NCBI RefSeq assembly: GCF_031877795.1
Contig: NC_133939.1
Coordinates: 4,817,698 to 4,881,697 of the forward strand
Source: Strix aluco
Lineage: Eukaryota; Chordata; Aves; Strigiformes; Strigidae
Direction: 5' to 3'
DNA: 64,000 bases
Shown here: positions 61,473-64,000 of the stretch, piece after piece
Layout of the letters: every line of letters begins with the position of its first letter
Numbering within the stretch: position 1 is the first letter of the stretch
The notes under the pieces: model-generated
What the model was told of the DNA's origin: nothing
What the model saw: the letters and a program-made list of their open reading frames with translations, nothing else
Database searches by the model: none
Translations under genes and position numbers: made by a program

Positions 61473-64000
61473 CTGAAACACAGACACGGGGCTGAGCAGG
61501 ATTACCTGGAGGGCTGAGGAAGCACTCGCGTTGCCAGAAGGCTGCACTAAGAGGGAGCATATCTGCAGCTGCTCTCCAGGCAAACCTGGCCAGCCATAAG
61601 GCAGAGTCTCTTCTGGCAGCGCCAGGTATTGAAGAGTACTTCTGAGCTCAGCTGGATCACCAAAGCCAGGAGGGACAAAGCCCTTCCAAGCAGCAGTCAA
61701 GCTTTCCAGCTGTGTCTCCTGCAATAACCTCCCCTGCAGCCCTTCAGCCCCTCTGGAAAGCGCTGCGCCCTCTTTGCTCCAGGTGACGCTGCCCACAGCC
61801 ACCCATGGCCCCTTTCCCTGTCCTGTTTCCCTCCCTCCCACCCGCTCTCCTCTGGGCAGATGCCCCGGGGCCTGGCAAAGCCAGCTGCTTACCGATCCCC
61901 TTTCTCAGAGTGGCAGGCAGCCCCAACGCTGGCGAGAAGCGTCTGGCAGCGAGACAGCACCCTTCGCCCTGCAGCACACACAAGCACAGGTCTCCCAGCG
62001 CCCAGGCTCTCTCCGAGGGCCGCCGCCTGCCTCATCGCCGTGCCCAGGCCACGGCCGAGCACCCGCTGGTCTCTAGCCGTAGGGTGCTGTGTGGGGCAGG
62101 TGCTTGGCTCCACGGGCACCATCACAGAGCAGCGGTGGGTTAAGAGCTACCTTGAAGCCCTGGGCCCAGGATGGAGAAGTTAGAGGTGTTGCAGAGTCGC
62201 TTGGAGCCCGTGAAGTGGCTGTTGAGGTGGATTCTCTGCTTCCCAAAGGAGGCCTGGAGAAATCCAGAGGGCTGTGAACCACTCCGGGTGCACAAGCAGC
62301 TCTGTCCAGAGTGACGTACCCACCCTGGCTCCAGACCCCGGGAGGGGAGAGACAAACAGGAACCAGTTCTACTCACCTCCAGCCTGGCCTCCAGGTAATC
62401 CCGAACATCCCGCATGTGAGCCTCATAGGCCTCCCAGTTCTTGCTCACTAACTCTGCAGCCTGAGGAGAGAAAACCCAGACAGGCTCCGTCAGCACCCCC
62501 CTGACACCTCCCTCCATGCATGGCCCCCTGGCACATGAGCCCGTCCCGGGAAGAGCCCCTGCAATCGCCAGGTCCCCTGCATCCCCCCAACAGCCTCCCG
62601 GTGCCTTGTGCCATATGGGCTGCATGACTGCCTGCTGCTAGGGCTGCAAAGCCTGCCCATAGTGCTCCGAAGCTCCTTTGACTGGCACCAGAAAGCCCCA
62701 TCTCCCTTCCCAGTAGTTCGCCCGCCCTCCCACACCCCGAGTTCGTCGCTCGTAACAACTGGGGAGCACGGGAGCTGGCTTCGTGCTGGCTCCACCAGGC
62801 AGCACCCCAGGGAACCCCTCACCTGTGACCCCATCACTGACTCACCTGGCCGAGGCCGGCGATCATTGGGGTGTTCTCAGTGCTGGAAGGGAAGAGGGAG
62901 CAGTGAGTCGTTTCTGCAGCCCCAACCTCAGGGCACAGACATTCCCGGTGTAGGACCCCTCACCATTGCCAGGGGGTCCTGGACACCCCTCTGCGGTGAC
63001 TGGGAAGGGGCAGTTCCACCCTGCGGTTCTTCCCGCAGCAAAGCTTGCGCACCAGGCTCCCACAGTTCCCACGCACGGATCCATCTCCCCATGCTGGGCT
63101 GCCCGCCCCAGGGCTGGCAGGTAACACAGCTGCCAGCTCAGCTTGGACTAAGCAGCCACACGTGGTTTGGCCACCAGCCCAAGGCCCAGCTCTCCAGGGC
63201 ACCACCAGCCACCTTACCCCGGCCGGAAATTCCTCTCCTGTCCCCCTCCGAAGAGCATGGGGTGCAGCGGGGTGGTGGTGCCAGGGCCGCGCACGTACAG
63301 CGCACCGATCCGCGGGCCGTAGAACTGCAGGCAGAAACAGCCACGGTGACCCTGGGGACACTGCCAGCTGTCCCTTTTCTGTACTCCTGCCCAAATCCGA
63401 GTGCCCTCCGGTGCTGATCCCTGCCCATCTCACAGGGCAGGGCTGTCCCTTGGCCTCCTCCTGCTCCCCCTTCCAGACAGGTCCCCTGACACGCAGAGGC
63501 CTTCTCCCCCAGTTGGAGACTTATCTTCAGAGACTTATCCAGCAGGAAATCTTTGGCCACTGATGAGGTATCAAGCTGTGGGGGGCACCCAAAGTCTCCC
63601 GGACACCCCAACAGAGATGGCTTAGGAAGTGAAGGGCAGCTGGGCCACGTGAACAGGGCCATACCTTGTGTCCCACGATGGTGAGGTAGTCCACCCCCAG
63701 CTCCTGCACGTCCACGCGCCCCTTGCCAATCATCTGGGCCGCATCCGTGTGCACCAGGATCCTGGGCAGCCCCGCTGCCGCTCTCTGCTGATTGAGGGCG
63801 CGGACACGCTGGCTCAGCTCCGTTACAGGCTGGCAGGAAGGAAGAGGGTCTGCATCCCGGGGACCATCTGCTCCCCCTTATCAAGCACCTTTTTGTGAGG
63901 ATGTCCCCACTCTGTCCCACTTGTCCCCACCCCATCCCACAGACTCACCATGATGACCCCAGTCTCGTTATTGGCCAGCATGATGGAAACCAGGCAGGTG
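61313..64000 (-). CDS. SCLY: SCLY, selenocysteine lyase, 3' half (partial, spliced)
   Basis: SCLY is a cytosolic PLP enzyme of the NifS/class V aminotransferase family. It splits L-selenocysteine into L-alanine and selenide, feeding selenium back to selenoprotein synthesis. Eight coding segments join in frame on the minus strand: 63949-64000 (partial), 63665-63829, 63218-63324, 62846-62882, 62377-62460, 62151-62253, 61893-61968 and 61313-61472. They give 260 residues plus a TAG stop, about 58% of the usual 445. Visible motifs in order: [14 protein letters not shown], whose Asp contacts the PLP ring nitrogen; TIVGHK, the Schiff-base lysine at 63,665-63,667; [20 protein letters not shown]; and SVGAACHS, the catalytic cysteine codon at 61,913-61,915. 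All introns are GT-AG with matching phases. All key residues are present, so the enzyme looks functional. The 5' exons lie beyond the window. The gene is tail-to-tail with SLC35G2. Confidence 0.97.
61893..61968 (-). CDS. SCLY: SCLY exon with catalytic cysteine
   Basis: This 76-base exon has a CTGCAG acceptor and a GTAAGC donor. It encodes [15 protein letters not shown], where the Cys attacks the selenium atom of the substrate. The start of the exon reads GRRVLSRCQ where human has GHVVLAQC, an unusually diverged stretch next to the active site. Confidence 0.95.
62151..62253 (-). CDS. SCLY: SCLY exon ([11 protein letters not shown]...)
   Basis: This 103-base exon encodes [19 protein letters not shown] and then [15 protein letters not shown]. 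It begins in phase 0 and ends one base into the next codon. The acceptor is TCTCCAG and the donor GTAGCT. Confidence 0.95.
62377..62460 (-). CDS. SCLY: SCLY exon ([12 protein letters not shown]...)
   Basis: This 84-base exon of 28 whole codons encodes [20 protein letters not shown] and then DYLEARLE. The acceptor is TCCTCAG and the donor GTGAGT. Both flanking introns are phase 0. Confidence 0.96.
62846..62882 (-). CDS. SCLY: SCLY 37-base microexon ([12 protein letters not shown])
   Basis: The small exon completes a Gly codon and encodes [12 protein letters not shown], a conserved stretch near the cofactor site. The acceptor is CTTCCAG and the donor GTGAGT. Confidence 0.95.
63218..63324 (-). 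CDS. SCLY: SCLY exon ([13 protein letters not shown]...)
   Basis: This 107-base exon follows the PLP lysine exon and encodes [15 protein letters not shown], then [16 protein letters not shown] plus two bases of Gly. The acceptor is CCTGCAG and the donor GTAAGG. Confidence 0.96.
63665..63829 (-). CDS. SCLY: SCLY exon with PLP-binding motifs
   Basis: This 165-base exon of 55 whole codons encodes [20 protein letters not shown], then ILVHTDAAQ and LTIVGHK. The last codon is the lysine that forms the Schiff base with PLP. The acceptor is CTGCCAG and the donor GTATGG. Confidence 0.97.
63949..64000 (-). CDS. SCLY: SCLY exon, cut by window edge (MLANNETG)
   Basis: The visible 52 bases encode [17 protein letters not shown] and end at a GTGAGT donor. 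The rest of the exon and the gene's 5' part lie to the right. Confidence 0.95.

Noticed and set aside
61197-61841. 214-codon minus-strand ORF
   Set aside because: It runs through the last SCLY exon in the wrong frame and on into the intron. The real exon frame is different.
62608-63417. 269-codon plus-strand ORF antisense to SCLY
   Set aside because: It is a shadow in GC-rich sequence, with no recognisable domains, and overlaps three verified SCLY exons.
63138-63935. 265-codon minus-strand ORF
   Set aside because: It reads through SCLY introns in a frame that disagrees with the spliced exons.
1-64000. CRISPR arrays, bacterial operons, prophage or a novel multi-gene system
   Set aside because: No regularly spaced repeats or compact gene clusters are present. 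The window is ordinary vertebrate spliced-gene DNA.

Overview
The window is vertebrate nuclear DNA, most likely from a bird. It holds spliced genes with GT-AG introns, a CpG-island promoter, long AT-rich introns and many CR1 retroposon fragments, some ending in the ATTCTRTG octamer typical of CR1. Two further repeats are recognisable as avian. There are no bacterial or viral operons, no CRISPR array and no intact mobile element. The species cannot be fixed from the sequence alone.

Layout. (1) Positions 1 to about 51,312, minus strand: the 5' part of STAG1 (cohesin subunit SA1). The second coding exon (81-183) carries the AT-hook, the ATG exon (6846-6981) carries two tiny upstream ORFs, and a non-coding first exon is inferred near 51,312. 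Almost all of 184-51,311 is intron. These introns hold CR1 fragments of several ages, two opposite copies of another avian repeat, a tRNA-Gly-like half gene and a decayed block that looks like a Penelope-like retroelement. (2) About 50,110-52,380: a strong CpG island serving as STAG1 promoter, with E2F, NRF1, CCAAT and CTCF-like sites and a plus-strand splice donor. (3) 51,987-57,891: a non-coding interval before SLC35G2. (4) 57,914-59,149, plus strand: the complete single-exon coding region of SLC35G2 (TMEM22, a DMT/EamA-type transporter). (5) About 60,290-64,000, minus strand: the 3' half of SCLY (selenocysteine lyase), seven complete coding exons plus part of an eighth, tail-to-tail with SLC35G2.

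The three genes do unrelated jobs (sister-chromatid cohesion, membrane transport, selenium recycling). STAG1 and SLC35G2 are head-to-head, the same arrangement as on human 3q22. SCLY is a human 2q37 gene, so the SLC35G2-SCLY junction marks a rearrangement relative to human. I found no undescribed multi-gene system. The points most worth a second look are the Penelope-like remnant, the upstream ORFs in the STAG1 leader, the promoter motif cluster and the synteny junction.
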